From: Daphnia pulex
Taxonomy: Eukaryota; Arthropoda; Branchiopoda; Diplostraca; Daphniidae
Direction of reading: 5' to 3'
DNA: 64,000 nt
Assembly: GCF_021134715.1 (NCBI RefSeq)
Contig: NC_060028.1
Coordinates: forward strand, 8,283,482 to 8,347,481
Part shown: positions 39,538 through 51,081 of the stretch, in pieces
How the letters are laid out: the number at the start of each line of letters is the position of its first letter
Position numbering within the stretch: the stretch's first letter is position 1
Position numbers and translations under genes: made by a program
Notes under the pieces: generated by a model
What the model was told of the DNA's origin: nothing
Databases searched by the model: none
Seen by the model: only the letters and a program-made list of their open reading frames with translations

Positions 39538-39690
39538 GAAAACATAGCCAGAAGGCATCCTGTCCTTCTGACTTTAGCATGGGTGCTTGCATAAAAATAT
39601 CAACGAAAACTCGGAACCACTTTTCAATATTATTCTGAGAACTTTGCAAGCTAAAGTCAGAAGGACAGGATGCCTTCTGGCTATGTTTTC
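39538..39690. repeat. perfect 41-bp inverted repeat with 71-nt spacer
   Basis: The left arm 39538-39578 and right arm 39650-39690 are exact reverse complements over all 41 positions; the match stops on both sides. A transcript would fold into a long perfect hairpin. There are no terminal features of a known transposon that I can identify. The right arm lies inside an open + strand frame (39587-39784), so the left arm looks like an inverted copy of part of it. Confidence 0.9.
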
Positions 39691-40039
39691 GAGGACCATG
39701 GTAACAAAAGCTGAAGATTTAGACAAACTTTCAGGAATAATCCTAGAAAGCAGATCTATGTTAGTCAACATTCAATGGCAATAATAGTAAAATGAATAAA
39801 CATTTTTTTCACCAAAGATGGTTGGCAGGAAGGAGATACTGGTGGAATATATTCTTCTGTACTTGCACTTATTGGAGGTCTTGACAATTTTAATTTTTAT
39901 GAGGGTTTAGAAGTTGCTGAAAAAATCAACAGGTTATCCATAACTGAGCTTTCTGAAACACAAGTGACACTGAATAGGACAACAGAAAATACAGATATAT
40001 TTGAATTTCAAGAAATATGCAATTATTCAATTTACTATT
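39691..40039 (+). other. unidentified open frame, possible gene fragment
   Basis: After the + strand frame that ends at 39784, another frame stays open from about 39800 to a TGA at 40072-40074. It reads through DGWQEGDTGGIYSSVLALIG and LDNFNFYEGLEVAEKI. The composition looks protein-like, but there is no ATG at its start and I do not recognise it. It abuts the glutaredoxin-3 remnant on the other strand, so it may be another displaced exon. Confidence 0.25.
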
Positions 40040-40606
40040 ACCACATGGAGGATTTTCAGCATTCCCTTTCATGAATAGCAGGTGCTTGATTACTTAATTT
40101 CTTCAGGATTTCATCTGAATTTCCAGCTGTCGACTTAGTATTTACAATAGCTTCAACTGGTTTCACATCTCCAGACAAAACAGGGGCAGACGAAGCACTT
40201 CAAGAGTTTGTGCTTTATTGGCATTCTATAAAAACACATAACCAAAATCTGAGTGAAATAAAACAATATTTTTTCTGTTTGAGAATTTTGGCTTACATTG
40301 TTTTTTAACCATCATTTGTGTGAGCTTAGCTGCATTGGCACCATCTAAACGATTGACTTGCTTCCCCGCCAAGTAGAAAAGGAAGGTGGGGACTACAGAT
40401 ATCTTACACTGCATAGAAATCTTGGGAAAATTTTCAGCTGGGATTTTAGCAAACATCACTCCCCACAAGAAAAATTTCAGCTGTTACTTTTCTTTAATTC
40501 AAACTTTAATTCTTCTTCTTTTGACAAGATTTTGAGCACTTCATTCATATAGGTTGGCATGCCAGGACCATTTGGCAAAGAAGTGAATCAGCAGAAGTTC
40601 AGGACT
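40040..40606 (-). pseudogene. GLRX3: frameshifted, truncated glutaredoxin-3 (PICOT) remnant
   Basis: Reading the minus strand from 40606, one finds PELLLIHFFAKW, then in another frame YMNEVLKILSKEE. Next comes ISVVPTFLFYLAGKQVNRLD, then EILKKLSNQAPA, and in yet another frame LLFMKGNAENPPCG. In order these match the thioredoxin-like domain and the start of the first glutaredoxin domain of GLRX3, an iron-sulfur trafficking protein. At least three frame breaks or stops separate them, and the homology stops just after the CG of the glutaredoxin active site. The thioredoxin-site region is degenerate (KWSWHAN). Intron-like GTAAGC...TATAG sequence between two blocks suggests a decayed genomic duplicate rather than a retrocopy. 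Confidence 0.8.
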
Positions 40607-41348
40607 TTTTTTTTTAGAAATACAGTAATAATTCTCAAAAAAAATTTGACTGTTACCTGTACTAACTGATTTACCCCAAAGTCGCAAATAAGTGCTCTTG
40701 CGAAGTTAGTCCAGAACTCCAGTTTCAGCCATCTAATTCGCTCTCTTGGGATTACGATAGATTCGCAGATTCGATTATCAAAGCGCGCGAGTTTTATGTC
40801 TCCGTCTTCGTGTGATCGTGTCTTCGTGAGATGAAGTCAAGCAGAAAACAGTTGAATTGCGCGGTTGCGGCTTACCGGTTATTGTCCTCACATTTTGGAG
40901 ATTATATAGTACACCTATTAACACAATATGTTCACGTGATTAAACAAAAAACAAAACAAAAAGTACGAAAAAAAACTGATCTCTAAAACGCTACTATTAA
41001 AACTTTTCAAATCGTGAATCAAGCATTAACTAGCATGGACCAACAGTAGAAGTATCCGTAGTTTGATGGCTAAACAAACAATGAAATAGATTATTTTTAA
41101 TGTAATTGCGAAAATTAAGTTAAAATGTTGAACCCTTTTGATGGATGGGTATGACTTTACCTGATATTTTCGGTAGTTTCAACTACGAGCAGAGACCATT
41201 GAGGAAACTGTCAACTAATGTTCAAAACTTTAACTTACCATTGTTATTTTAAGCAACTTTGTTGAATAAAGACCAAATCCATCACATGAATCCTATTTTT
41301 GGTTTTGTTCTATTTGTAATATTTTATTGCTATGAATGAGATGTGGTA
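40607..41348. other. no gene; flank of the GLRX3 remnant and 3' side of MRPL14
   Basis: On the minus strand a MAETG-starting frame near 40730 soon meets a stop and may be a further decayed 5' piece of the GLRX3 copy. Otherwise AT-rich sequence with nothing recognisable. Confidence 0.45.
41323..41328 (-). terminator. AATAAA polyadenylation signal of MRPL14
   Basis: On the minus strand AATAAA begins about 20 nt after the MRPL14 stop (41351-41349), implying a very short 3' UTR. Confidence 0.5.
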
Positions 41349-41938
41349 TTACACAAATTTGGTAGCTATTGACAAAAGTTTGGTGAAATCAATCTTTTTA
41401 GCTACACTCCTATCTTTAAGAATTTTTCGTAGGATGGATGGCATTGGCACATGAATTCTTGTTCCAATTGGTGAGCCTTAATAAGCCAAAATTTGTTATG
41501 CAATTTAAAGTTGTGAATGCAGTTAAGTAAGGAATTACCATTGTCTTCTATCAAAACAATATTGTTGCTATCAAACTTTGGAATTAATGGTTTTTGCTTT
41601 TGTTTACAACCGATAATAACAGCCTTTTTCTTTTGACCCTTGATAGCCACTAAAACTTTGTCTCCTAAAAACATTAAAAAAAAATATTTAAAGTACATTG
41701 AATCAAGTATTTTAAATATTTATTTACCAATAGTTCCGACGCCGGTCTTGTTGTAAACGTGAATACACTTCGGAGGTCGACCCTCAAGCATGGCCTCCTT
41801 GCCAATCGGGCTATTATCCACAACACGAAGTCTTGTGAGCAATTGAATTTGATTCAATGGTTGACATTGATGAAACGACCTACAAAATGGAACTGATAAT
41901 GGTATAATACGTGCAAAATTTTGCACTTGGAGAGCCAT
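41349..41938 (-). CDS. MRPL14: mitochondrial ribosomal protein L14 (uL14m)
   Basis: Three minus-strand exons, 41938-41728, 41664-41539 and 41476-41349, give 154 aa. An N-terminal presequence of about 35 residues, rich in hydrophobic and basic residues, suits mitochondrial import. The uL14 fold follows, with [31 protein letters not shown] and [16 protein letters not shown]. The next blocks are [25 protein letters not shown] and the C-terminal LLSIATKFV. The protein sits in the large mitoribosomal subunit at the inter-subunit face. The last exon must be spliced at GGTAATTCC, because reading through gives an unrelated tail. It is head to head with the SDR gene, 340 nt apart. Confidence 0.93.
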
Positions 41939-42278
41939 GATTCCCCAAAAATAGAATCCTTGAGCGAATGTTTTGAGTTCTCCAAGTTCTTTCTGCTAGA
42001 AAGACGTTGCCCGACGTTGCCTGAATCTGTCACATTCGAAATTAATTAAATTATGTGTATAAAGTTATCATAAATAAAAAAATAAAGCAATTTTTTCACA
42101 TGTATTGAGTTTTTTTAAATTTTTTTTCTACATTTTTCTTAAATAATTAACTTCAAGTTTTCCTATCTTGCCTCTCAAGTTCTATATCTTGCCTCCAGCC
42201 TCAGCGGCAGCGGCTCTTCTTAGAGTCTCAACTTTTGTTTACTGAAATCAAACGTTCGATTCACGCTCACGAGGAAAG
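41939..42278. promoter_or_regulatory. divergent intergenic region, probable bidirectional promoter
   Basis: 340 nt lie between the start codons of MRPL14 (-) and the SDR gene (+). AT-rich, no clear TATA box. Both promoters must fit here. Confidence 0.45.
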
Positions 42279-43620
42279 ATGTATCAATATACCTTGTTAC
42301 TTGTAGCTATCGTAACTTTTGTTATTTTCAAGTTCTTCCAATACGGCGGATACAAAAAGTTGTGCTCATCTGGGAAAAGTGTTGTGGTAACTGGCTGCGA
42401 TTCGGGAATAGGATTATCTCTAGCCATCACCGCGCATAAGTTAGGTTTTCATGTCTTTGCCACTTGTCTGGACAACAACGGATATGGAGCTAACTACATG
42501 CGAGAAAATTTTCCGGATATTGTCGTCGTTCCCATGGATGTTACCAACCCTGCAGATATTCAAAATACCCTGAAAGTAGTCAAAGATCATCTGGAAAAAA
42601 CTAAAACAATTCTCTGGGCCTTGATCAATAATGCAGGTGTCTTAGTCTATGGACACTTTGACTGGCAATTAGATTATCAAGCAGAATCACAAGTGCAAGT
42701 TAATTTCTTGGGTGTTTTGAGAGTAACAAAGGCATTTCTGCCTCTTATACGACAAGCTAAAGGCAAGCAACATTTGGTGTTGGTGAGGGTTTCCTTTTTA
42801 AACCATACTAATAAATTAATAATACAATTTTCTTTATTAACCCTTATATAAAGGACTAAACTTAACATTACTTTTGTCTAGAAAGCTAATAAAAAATCAA
42901 CTACCCTCTAGCACCAAAAATTCTATAATTATTATACAATTCTATAATTGAATTTACCCTTCAGGTAGGGTCATCAACATAACAAGTGCCAATGGCAACT
43001 GGTGTTTGCCCGGACTATCTGTCTATTGCGGCACGAAACACGCCTTAGATGGGTTTTCCAACTCACTTCGAATGGAGATGAGACCTTGGAACGTCAAAGT
43101 CGTACTTATTAATCCAGGTACGTGAACCCACCGGCATGTTTCTAGTTGTTGAATACAAATAATTGATGGATTCTTAGGAAACCTTCCTGGAAGTACTAGG
43201 ATTTTGGCTGCCCAAAGCAAACACGCAAAGGCCATGCAAGAGAATTTTAGCGAAGAAGATAATCAAGACTACGGGGAATATTTCGATCTTTTTCAAAAAC
43301 ACTTGCAAACTAACTTTTGTGCTACAAATCTTAATCAGGTAACTTCCTAGGGATGAAAACATAAGCAGGAGTTATACATTACCTTTTTTTGGTAACTTTT
43401 GATATAGGATCAGCCGCTGAACGACCCGAAACTGAACAAAATGCTCGAATCTTCACTTTTGATGGAAAGCCCCCGTCCATTCTACTCGAACATAAATTTT
43501 GGTTTTCGAATGTTTATGCTCGTAACCAAACTCGTACCGACATATTATGGTGACCGGATGATTTTGCAGATGTGGGGTGACCATGTCGGGTACAACCTGG
43601 ATAGAGACTTGTCTATATAA
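42279..43620 (+). CDS. short-chain dehydrogenase/reductase, SDR9C type (BDH1/17-beta-HSD-like)
   Basis: Four exons, 42279-42762, 42965-43117, 43178-43338 and 43408-43620, give 336 aa. The N-terminus is a membrane-anchoring helix (residues about 3-20). The Rossmann nucleotide site is TGCDSGIG at 38-45, NNAG is present, and the catalytic set is Ser169, Tyr182 and Lys186 (YCGTK). The sequence resembles beta-hydroxybutyrate dehydrogenase 1, retinol/17-beta-hydroxysteroid dehydrogenases and the insect ecdysteroidogenic SDR shroud; I cannot choose the substrate. The first intron uses a GC donor (AAAG/GCAAGC): no GT donor nearby gives the right phase, and the GC site yields the expected AKGRVINITSANG. 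Confidence 0.85.
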
Positions 43621-43909
43621 ATTTAAATTGATTAGATTTCTAGATTAGCTTAGTCACGATAAAAATATAAAATCTATTTTTGTCAAATGAGGTTTATTAT
43701 AGTCGTGTGAAATACGAGCCAAACAGTGATTAGAAAGGGAAAAACCAAAACTCTTTCACGATAGCCATTGGCGTAACAAAATCGAAGAGAACCTAAGTAG
43801 GGAAGAAATTTGTTCAAAAACTCGAACGCACTTCAAGTCACTCTTGCTAGGCTGAAACCAATCAACTTAAAACTAATAGTTTAATGAATGAGCTATTACT
43901 TGTGACCAA

Positions 43910-44693
43910 TCATGAAGAAATGAGTGAACGAATCATCCTGAAATGAAAAGAAGAATTTAGTAATTAGCTTCAAAACAAAATCAACTAATCTACTGTACCC
44001 ATAGAGGTAGAAAAAAAAGGATAGGAGATAGAAGGCCAACTTGATCCATCCTTCCCGTTGACATTTATTTAAGACATCTTGATTCATGATGTTTGTAGGA
44101 TCATAGAGTCCAGCTCCACTCATCACAGGTCTGTTCAAGTATCTGAAAAAATAACATACAAGCACATTTTGCTTGATCATTCATTATACACTATGTAAAA
44201 TAATTTACCTGTGGATGTGATAAGCAATTAGTGGAATATTGAACATGAGTGTAAACCATTCTCCCGCAAAGAGAAACATCAAGTTGAATAATATGTGAAT
44301 AGCATATTCAGGTAGAACTAGCTGAATTGCAGCAGAAAAATAAGATCGAAAACATAATTAGGTGATTGTTTCCAAGGTATACTGACGATCAGACTCAAAA
44401 TTATTCTCACCGGATTCAAGCTGCTGCACTGATCAATTGGATTTTTATAATCTGTCTTGAGCTCGTCAAAAGCAATTATCTGTAAAGAAGGAAAAGTTAA
44501 ATACAATAACCAGTTATTAACAAATGGTAATGGAGAAAGGAAAAGGCGAAAAACCGGCGAATAGAGTGGTCTCTGATGCGATATGGCTATAAAACGGAAG
44601 TAGATTTCTCACGTGGAATATAGAGAAGAAGATGAGGAAAGCGTCTAGGACGAGAGCACAGATGTAAGAAAAAGCCGCAAAAGTGAACGCCAT
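43910..44693 (-). CDS. cni: cornichon ER export cargo receptor
   Basis: Five minus-strand exons, 44693-44613, 44479-44411, 44321-44209, 44142-43999 and 43937-43910, give 144 aa, the canonical family length. It starts [11 protein letters not shown]. The hallmark cornichon blocks [60 protein letters not shown] and a short C-terminal MIRSLISS are all present. Three membrane segments are evident. Cornichon acts in the early secretory pathway as a COPII cargo receptor for TGF-alpha-type ligands such as Gurken and, in animals, for some channels. The last exon is only 28 nt. It is convergent with the SDR gene. Confidence 0.96.
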
Positions 44694-47277
44694 GATGAGT
44701 TATACTACAAGATTTCTTTGGATTTATTAGAAATCTTCAACATCAATGCACAATCCTGGTGGTTTTTAAGGGAGGAGCAGACGTTTCGGTTTCTGACAAC
44801 AATCAGTTGACGATGCGACGTTGCCGTTTCAGATAAATCGACTCGTGTCATTTTCCGAGAAGCAAATGAATCACAAAACACAATTACCAATTACATTCGC
44901 CTCTGAGAAATACTATTGAACAATGATTGTTTTGAAACAAGTGAAGCCAATGATAACTTGAGGTGAAATTGGTCAACTTTTACTTCTCAAGTCGGAGCAA
45001 AAGAATCGACACGATACAACGCTGATTGTTATTAGAAACGCACCCCTTCGGGTTCTTCATTTCGGTTCTTTTCAAGTCCATAATATAGTAGGACACATAT
45101 GAGTTGCTGACAATAGAGCAATTAAAAAGTAGACTAGTACTGCTGTGTGATAGGACGCTCTCACCTATATAATTCTCGCCGAGTTGCGCCATATTCTGAA
45201 GCGGAGATTCCATTTTTTTCAATATTTATAGTAGCGCCAATAGATAAAACGTTTGTATAATGGTTACGACCCGTAAATTAGTCGGGTAATTGATTGGGAT
45301 CAGAATAATAATACGTACAGTCGAGAAAAACATTTCAAAAGAAGGAAAAAAAGAAATCTAATGATAATTGTCGAGCCTGGTATCAATTACAGCCAGTCTC
45401 GTTAACGGCAAAGAAAAAGACGAAACGCGAGATAGTCGGGAGCCATTATTATATTCAACTTAACTATTACGGTCACTAATAATCAGCTGCGGCACATATA
45501 GCAGCAGTGCCGAAATTTCTTTTGAATGGCCTTTCTCTCAGTGAACGCGTTGCCAGCCGAATTTTTGTCGCCGCAATTATCCCGAAATTGTAAAAGGTCA
45601 TCCAGTTAACCTCTTCTCTTTTAACCTGCGCTCAAAAACTGCTCAAGAGTCTTGTTGAATAAAGTATCTGCTGGCTGGCTGAATGTGGTTTTGTTATCGA
45701 TTTAAAAAAGGCCCAGCATCATCGCACAAATCCAGCGGATGTGAAAGTGGCCAAAGGACAGATTTATACAATTAGTAGACAATATACGACACGATCGGGG
45801 CTGAACAACATTAACTCATCCTACCTCTTTTCCTCATCTCGCATGTAATTACAGTCTTTTGTGTAATGCTGTGCAACCTCCTCCAATTGCCACGCACCGC
45901 TAAATCATCAGTTCCTATTTTCAAGTCTATAACGGATATGGCGACTCATCGATAAATTATTGAAGCGAAAGAAAGTAAAGGCCCTGAACTATAACAATTA
46001 GAGCAATTCTTAATATTACTACGAGTCGAGTCAATCAGCTTTTCTCATCTCCAAAAATGGTCAAATTTTTCTCTGCGTTTCGACGAGTTATTCAACGGGA
46101 GCCTCGCCTGTTGGATGATAATCATCCGACACGCGTCGCATTATATTTGTGAAAATATAATAACGTCGAAGGTGGAAAGGAAGACGGACTGCATAGAATT
46201 GGTGTCCTCCAACACATACATATGCTCGTCGACTGTATATATTCTCAGCTCACGAACGAGAAAGTCACGATAAACTCGGGAAAATCACGAACCGCACGCT
46301 CTCGCCAAGCTCTGTAAAGCTTCAGCTAAATTATAAGCCACCAGCAATACCATCCAGCGGCGCTGCTGCCACAATGTAGAGCATAAACGATCGCATGCCA
46401 TACCGTACGTAGTACCAAAAGGACCTTTTGAATTTTTCTCCATCGGTTCGTCTATTGTTCAGACACCAGCAGCGTCTCAAAACGAAAGTTTTCTCTTCTT
46501 TTTCTTCTTATTGTGACGGGAAAAAGAAACAATCGTCCAAAAAAGTTGCGTGTCGAAAAAAAGGCAGAACAACAACATCACTAAGAAATGGCCATCCAGG
46601 AATGGGCTGGGGTTCGTGCTGACGATTGTTATAGCGGCGCTGCGCCAAACCTTATCAACAATATATAACGACCGATATAAACCGACGTAATAGTCGATCT
46701 GCACAACACACATCTAAATATAGCGTAATGGTGTTTGCTGCTGCAGTGTATCGGGTCATTATCCACGTTGTGTGTGTATACTTGGTACCAGAGTGAATCA
46801 AACGAGCGAATGGGCTTATAACATATCGCCAGCGATATAAAAGTTGGGTAGCCAAAAAGAGGCGGGCCGCAAATAACGAAAAATTAATACACGGAATGAT
46901 GATGATTGTAAAACACACACACACCAACAAAGTTACATCAACAACAAGTTTCTCTATCGCTTCGTGTGATGATGCAGTAATAACGAGATATGGAAAAAAA
47001 AGGCTCTGGAGCGGAAATACAAACGGATGCAGCAATTCGATTCGAAAGTTGTTGATGAAATATCATCAAACCAATCAAGAATTCAGTTGACAAGCTAGGC
47101 AAAAAAATGAAGGTGAAATTCATACATGTGTACGGTCTAAATTCAATGCCAACCCACATGCGCTCTCGTTTTTTAAATCAAATAGTCTCATCCACTTTTA
47201 CTACAACGTCGTCTAGTACATAATAGGATGAGGTCATCTTTGCTCACGCTCGGATAATTATCATTCCAAGACAAACA

Positions 47278-47448
47278 ATGTCTAAAGTAAGCCTACGTAA
47301 GAGTATTAGGCGCTTGCTGATTAAAAGAAATAATGAAGATAATCACACCCTGGATGAAAGTGAATCAGGTCCGTCCTCTGGTATAATTTACCCCACATTT
47401 TTTGGCACTGGGATGAAGGCCAGCATCATCGCATCGTTGTACAGGTAA
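47278..47448 (+). CDS. possible orphan exon or 56-codon ORF
   Basis: An ATG at 47278 opens a frame (MSKVSLRKSIRRLLIKRNN, then an acidic Ser/Gly stretch). It ends either at TAA 47446-47448 or at a clean CAG/GTAAAA donor after 47444. It is shorter than usual gene-finding cut-offs and has no recognised homology. It could be a first coding exon, but no partner exon is identified. Confidence 0.2.
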   Translation: MSKVSLRKSIRRLLIKRNNEDNHTLDESESGPSSGIIYPTFFGTGMKASIIASLYR

Positions 47449-47965
47449 AATTGTGAACGAACGAATTTCTCTTCTAAAAAAGCACAACATTTTTGCTAGC
47501 TCCTACGACACATCGTGCTGCTGTTGTACACACATCATTCCCCTCTCTCCCGCATCATGTCTATAACCTCACGCGCTGGTGCTGGGCCCAGCCAAGACTC
47601 TTTTTTCACGTAACATGAGAGATGCTGATAGGTGGCCCATCAGATGAGATATCCGATGGAGAGAGAGAGAGAGGAGAGAGAAATATAAGTTTGCTGCTGC
47701 TATTATATCTTTGGATGCGCGTTCATTATCGTGACCTTACTTTCCCTTTGCACTCATTTCAAACTGAGCGCCTCTCACACTTTGTGTGTGCCACTACACT
47801 AAGTTGGATTTCGCAGCAGCAGCTCTTTTTTTCTTTTCTGGTTGGATGTTGTTGGAGCGGGAATATAGAAAAGAAGTGAGAGGCGGGAGCGAGAGACGCC
47901 CACCCACTGCTCATTCCAGGTGATACACAACGCCGGAGAGATGAGCTATACTCTCTCCGCGCTGG

Positions 47966-47973
47966 TATATAAA
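47966..47973 (+). promoter_or_regulatory. TATA box of the cuticle protein gene
   Basis: TATATAAA lies 135 nt upstream of the first coding ATG at 48101. Start sites about 30 nt downstream fall near 47997. An arthropod initiator-like TCAGTC follows at 48010. TATA promoters are common for arthropod cuticle genes. Confidence 0.6.
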
Positions 47974-48100
47974 CTCGAAAATGTAACGAAATTCTACACA
48001 GAACCACATTCAGTCACTCACCTGCATTCACGTAGTCTCTTTTTACTCCAGAAAAAAAATTTACTTTTGAATTAAACATTTTTTAAGTGAATTTGACTTG

Positions 48101-50545
48101 ATGCTGAAAATGAAGGTGAATTTCATTTTCTAATAAAATTATTATTGTACAACTAATTTGACGAAAATTAAATTCTTTTTTCTTTTTGAATAACGAAAAG
48201 GTATCCGGACTCGTTTTGGCCATTTGTTTGGCGGTGGTCGTCAAGTCTCAATTAATCGATTACGACGAATTGGCTGGCGATTACGGACTGCGTAAATTAT
48301 CCAAGAAATTTCAACGTTCCACTCAGACTGGAGGCTACCAACAACAGCAAACGGCCGGCAATTCAGGCTACAACAACCAACAACAACAACCGGGAAATTA
48401 CGGACAGCAGCAACAGAGCAGCGGAGCAGATTATCCGCAACAACAACAAGCAACAACACCAGCAACACCGCCAGCAAATTATCAACAACCCCAACAATCC
48501 TCTACAGGAGGTTATCAACAACAGACTCTTGCTGGAGGTTATCAACCAGCGGCCAATTCCGGATACCAACAAGAGAATCAAAAAGCATCCGCCGGATCCT
48601 ACCAGAACGAGAAACCTACCGCAGCTTACGGTAAGGACAACAACAACGGAGCCAGCAGCAACTCTTACGACACCAAGGTAAGCCCCAATCATTTGAATTG
48701 TAATAATAATAACTGAATGAATTTATAAGTAAATGATGTGAATTGTGGCGGAAGGAAAAGGGAATGCCGTACGATTTCTCCTGGGCCGTCAAAGACGAGC
48801 CGAGCAACAACGACTACGCCCATCAAGAGAAAAGTGACGGCCAAGTCGTCACCGGATCTTATCGAGTTTTGCTTCCGGATGGACGCACTCAGATCGTCAC
48901 GTATCGAGTCGAAGGAGACAGCGGATACGTGGCTCAAGTCAAATACGAAGGCGAAGCCAAACCCTATGTTCCTCCGGCCAAAACCAACAACAACAACAAT
49001 TATGATTCCGCCGCTTCCGGAACTACTGGCTACCAACAGCAACAAGGACCTGCTTCCAGTGCATCGGCTTATGCTGGGGCTGGCACTTCTTCTTCTCCTT
49101 CAGGTACTGGTTACCAACAGCAACAAGGATCTACTTCCGGCGGATCATCTTATGGCAGCTCTTCTTCCGGCAGTCAACAAGGAATAGCTTCAGCTTCATA
49201 CGGACAAGTACCAACGCAGTCAGCAGCCGGATCTTCTTCCCAGGGATCATACGACACTGTTCAGAAACCCGCAACAAGCGTCTACGTGCCTCCAGCTGCC
49301 CAGTCACAATCCAGCAACAATTACGGAGCGGCTGGTGTTGCTGCTGGCAGTGGTGGGTATGGATCTGCCAGCCAATTGGCCGGATACCAACAACAGCAAC
49401 AACCAGCATCCAGCAGCTATGGAACTGCTGCTCCTACAAATGGCCAGAATAGTTACGGGTCCCAGCAAGGAGGATCGTCTTATGGAAACGGTGGCAATGC
49501 CCAGCAGAAACCTTCCGACAGTTACTTGCCTCCACCACCTCCTCCTGCAGCCGCTGCTTATTCGGCTGGATCATCGGCCAGCTACGGAGCTCAACAGTCT
49601 TCTTCTTCTTCATCCAATTACGGCGATACTGCAGCACCTGCCCAGCAAGGATCATCTTACGAACAGAATAAACCCAGCGACAGTTACCTGCCACCCCCAC
49701 CAGCCCCGGCTGCTAACGCTTATCCTTCAGCCAGTGCTGGACAAGGATCTTCCGGCAACTACGGAGCTGCTCCCCAACAACAATCTTCATCGTACGGATC
49801 GACGCAATCATCAGCTGCTGCTTCTTACGAGAAACCCAGCGACAGCTACTTACCCCCACCTGCTGCTGCCACTTCAGCAGCAGCCGGACAAGGATCTGCC
49901 GATTACGGAGCTCAATCTTCGGCTTCATACGAAGAGCCCAGCAGCAGTTATTTACCTCCTCCTCCTCCTTCTCCTGTCTACCAGCAGCAAGCGACGCCGG
50001 CCTATCAAAGCAACAGCGCCCAGACACCGGCAGACACTTACCTGCCACCCACTGCCACCTATCAATCAGCTGCTGGCCCAACAGCCTCTAATTACGGGGC
50101 CGCTCAACAACCCGGGTACAACCAACCATCCGCAATCAGCAGCAAACCATCCGATAGTTACCTGCCACCGACGGCCGTTTTCCAGCAATCGGCCGCTTCC
50201 GCAGGATCGTACGCCATGAGCCAAGGAAACGGTTACAGCAGCCGACAAGGATTGGCCGGCAGTACGGAAGAAACGACGACGTACAGCAGCAGCATTGCCG
50301 ACGGCCAATTGTTTCACGGCGACTACCACCAGAAAGTAGCGTCGACAACAACAACAGCGTCGTATGGCGAAGCGGCGTCCACTTTCTACAATCAGCAAGG
50401 ATTCGCTTCATCGGGAATCAACGGTGCCACTTCTTCTTCCACCGCCAATTATCCAGCAGGTAACGCCCTTGGCGGTTCAACGGCCAATAGTTACAACCGA
50501 GCTCGGTCAGTCGTCTATTCTCCTGTAGGATGGCGTTTATTTTAA
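48101..50545 (+). CDS. pro-resilin-like RR-type cuticular protein
   Basis: Three exons, 48101-48115, 48201-48677 and 48755-50545, give about 760 aa. The first exon encodes only MLKMK and splices into the rest of the signal peptide, a layout typical of arthropod cuticle genes. Residues about 40-160 are a Gln/Tyr/Gly-rich region (GGYQQQ-type repeats). An extended Rebers-Riddiford chitin-binding domain begins the third exon (about residues 168-230). It shows YDFSWAVKDEPSNNDYAHQE, DGQVVTGSYRVLLPDGRTQI and VTYRVEGDSGYVAQVKYEG. The remaining ~530 residues are low complexity: SYG/AAQ stretches with six PSDSYLPP-type units, like the PSDSYG blocks of resilin. Resilins are elastic, dityrosine-crosslinked exoskeletal proteins. 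Assignment as resilin rather than another RR-2 protein is inference. Confidence 0.85.
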
Positions 50546-51081
50546 CTTAAAGTGCCTTTATCCAAAAAGATATAAAAATTAGAAAGCCAATCGCCATTCG
50601 GGAATAACATCCCATTTATTAGTACTTTTTAGCTTAATCAATAACAAATGGCTTAGTAATATTTACATTTAATAATAGTAATAATTAATCATCGTCTCTA
50701 TATTTCCCGATGCTGCTGTTTCATCCCCACTCAATTTATGTATACGTACTATCAAATTACTATGGAAAATAATAATACACTTGTGCTCAGCATTTTTACA
50801 AATAATACCAATCGGCAGTCTGTCTATTCATTTCACTCTTTTAGACTATCGTATGGTCAGACAAAATGGTTAAAAGTAAAAGTACTCACCCACATATTAC
50901 AAGAAACTATACCAAAGAATACGAGCAGTGAAATTCAGTATACCTTTACTCTGACAGCCCAAAACACAAGAAGAGCTGTGAGAACAATCAGCTGTCGAAA
51001 CAGCTGATCGCGATCATTGCTAAACAGCATTAGCCAAAGGGCATGATTCGATAACTTCCAACACAAATACATTATACAAGG
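50546..51081. other. convergent 3' regions of the cuticle and secreted-protein genes
   Basis: AT-rich. No coding frame beyond a Lys/Thr-rich one at 50738-51007 that looks fortuitous. A short inverted motif CAGCTGTCGAAACAGCTG lies at 50989-51006. Confidence 0.45.

Larger units (their letters stand above)
44694..48100. other. gene-poor interval upstream of the cuticle gene
   Basis: No gene I can support firmly. Near 45222-44980 (minus) an 80-codon frame starts MESPLQNMAQLGENYI after a preceding MKK. It is unrecognised and contains splice-like strings. A GA-repeat lies at about 47658-47680. The right end is the promoter region of the cuticle protein gene, with a TATA box at 47966. Confidence 0.45.

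Noticed and set aside
41874-41938. a 39-nt intron inside the MRPL14 presequence (GTATTA...TTTGTAG)
   Set aside because: Too short for this genome's introns, and the unspliced frame reads as a plausible mitochondrial presequence.
49335-50219. 294-codon + strand frame inside the cuticle gene
   Set aside because: Alternate-frame shadow of the repetitive RR protein; composition (Leu/Pro/Thr/Asn) is that of shifted GGN/CAN repeats.
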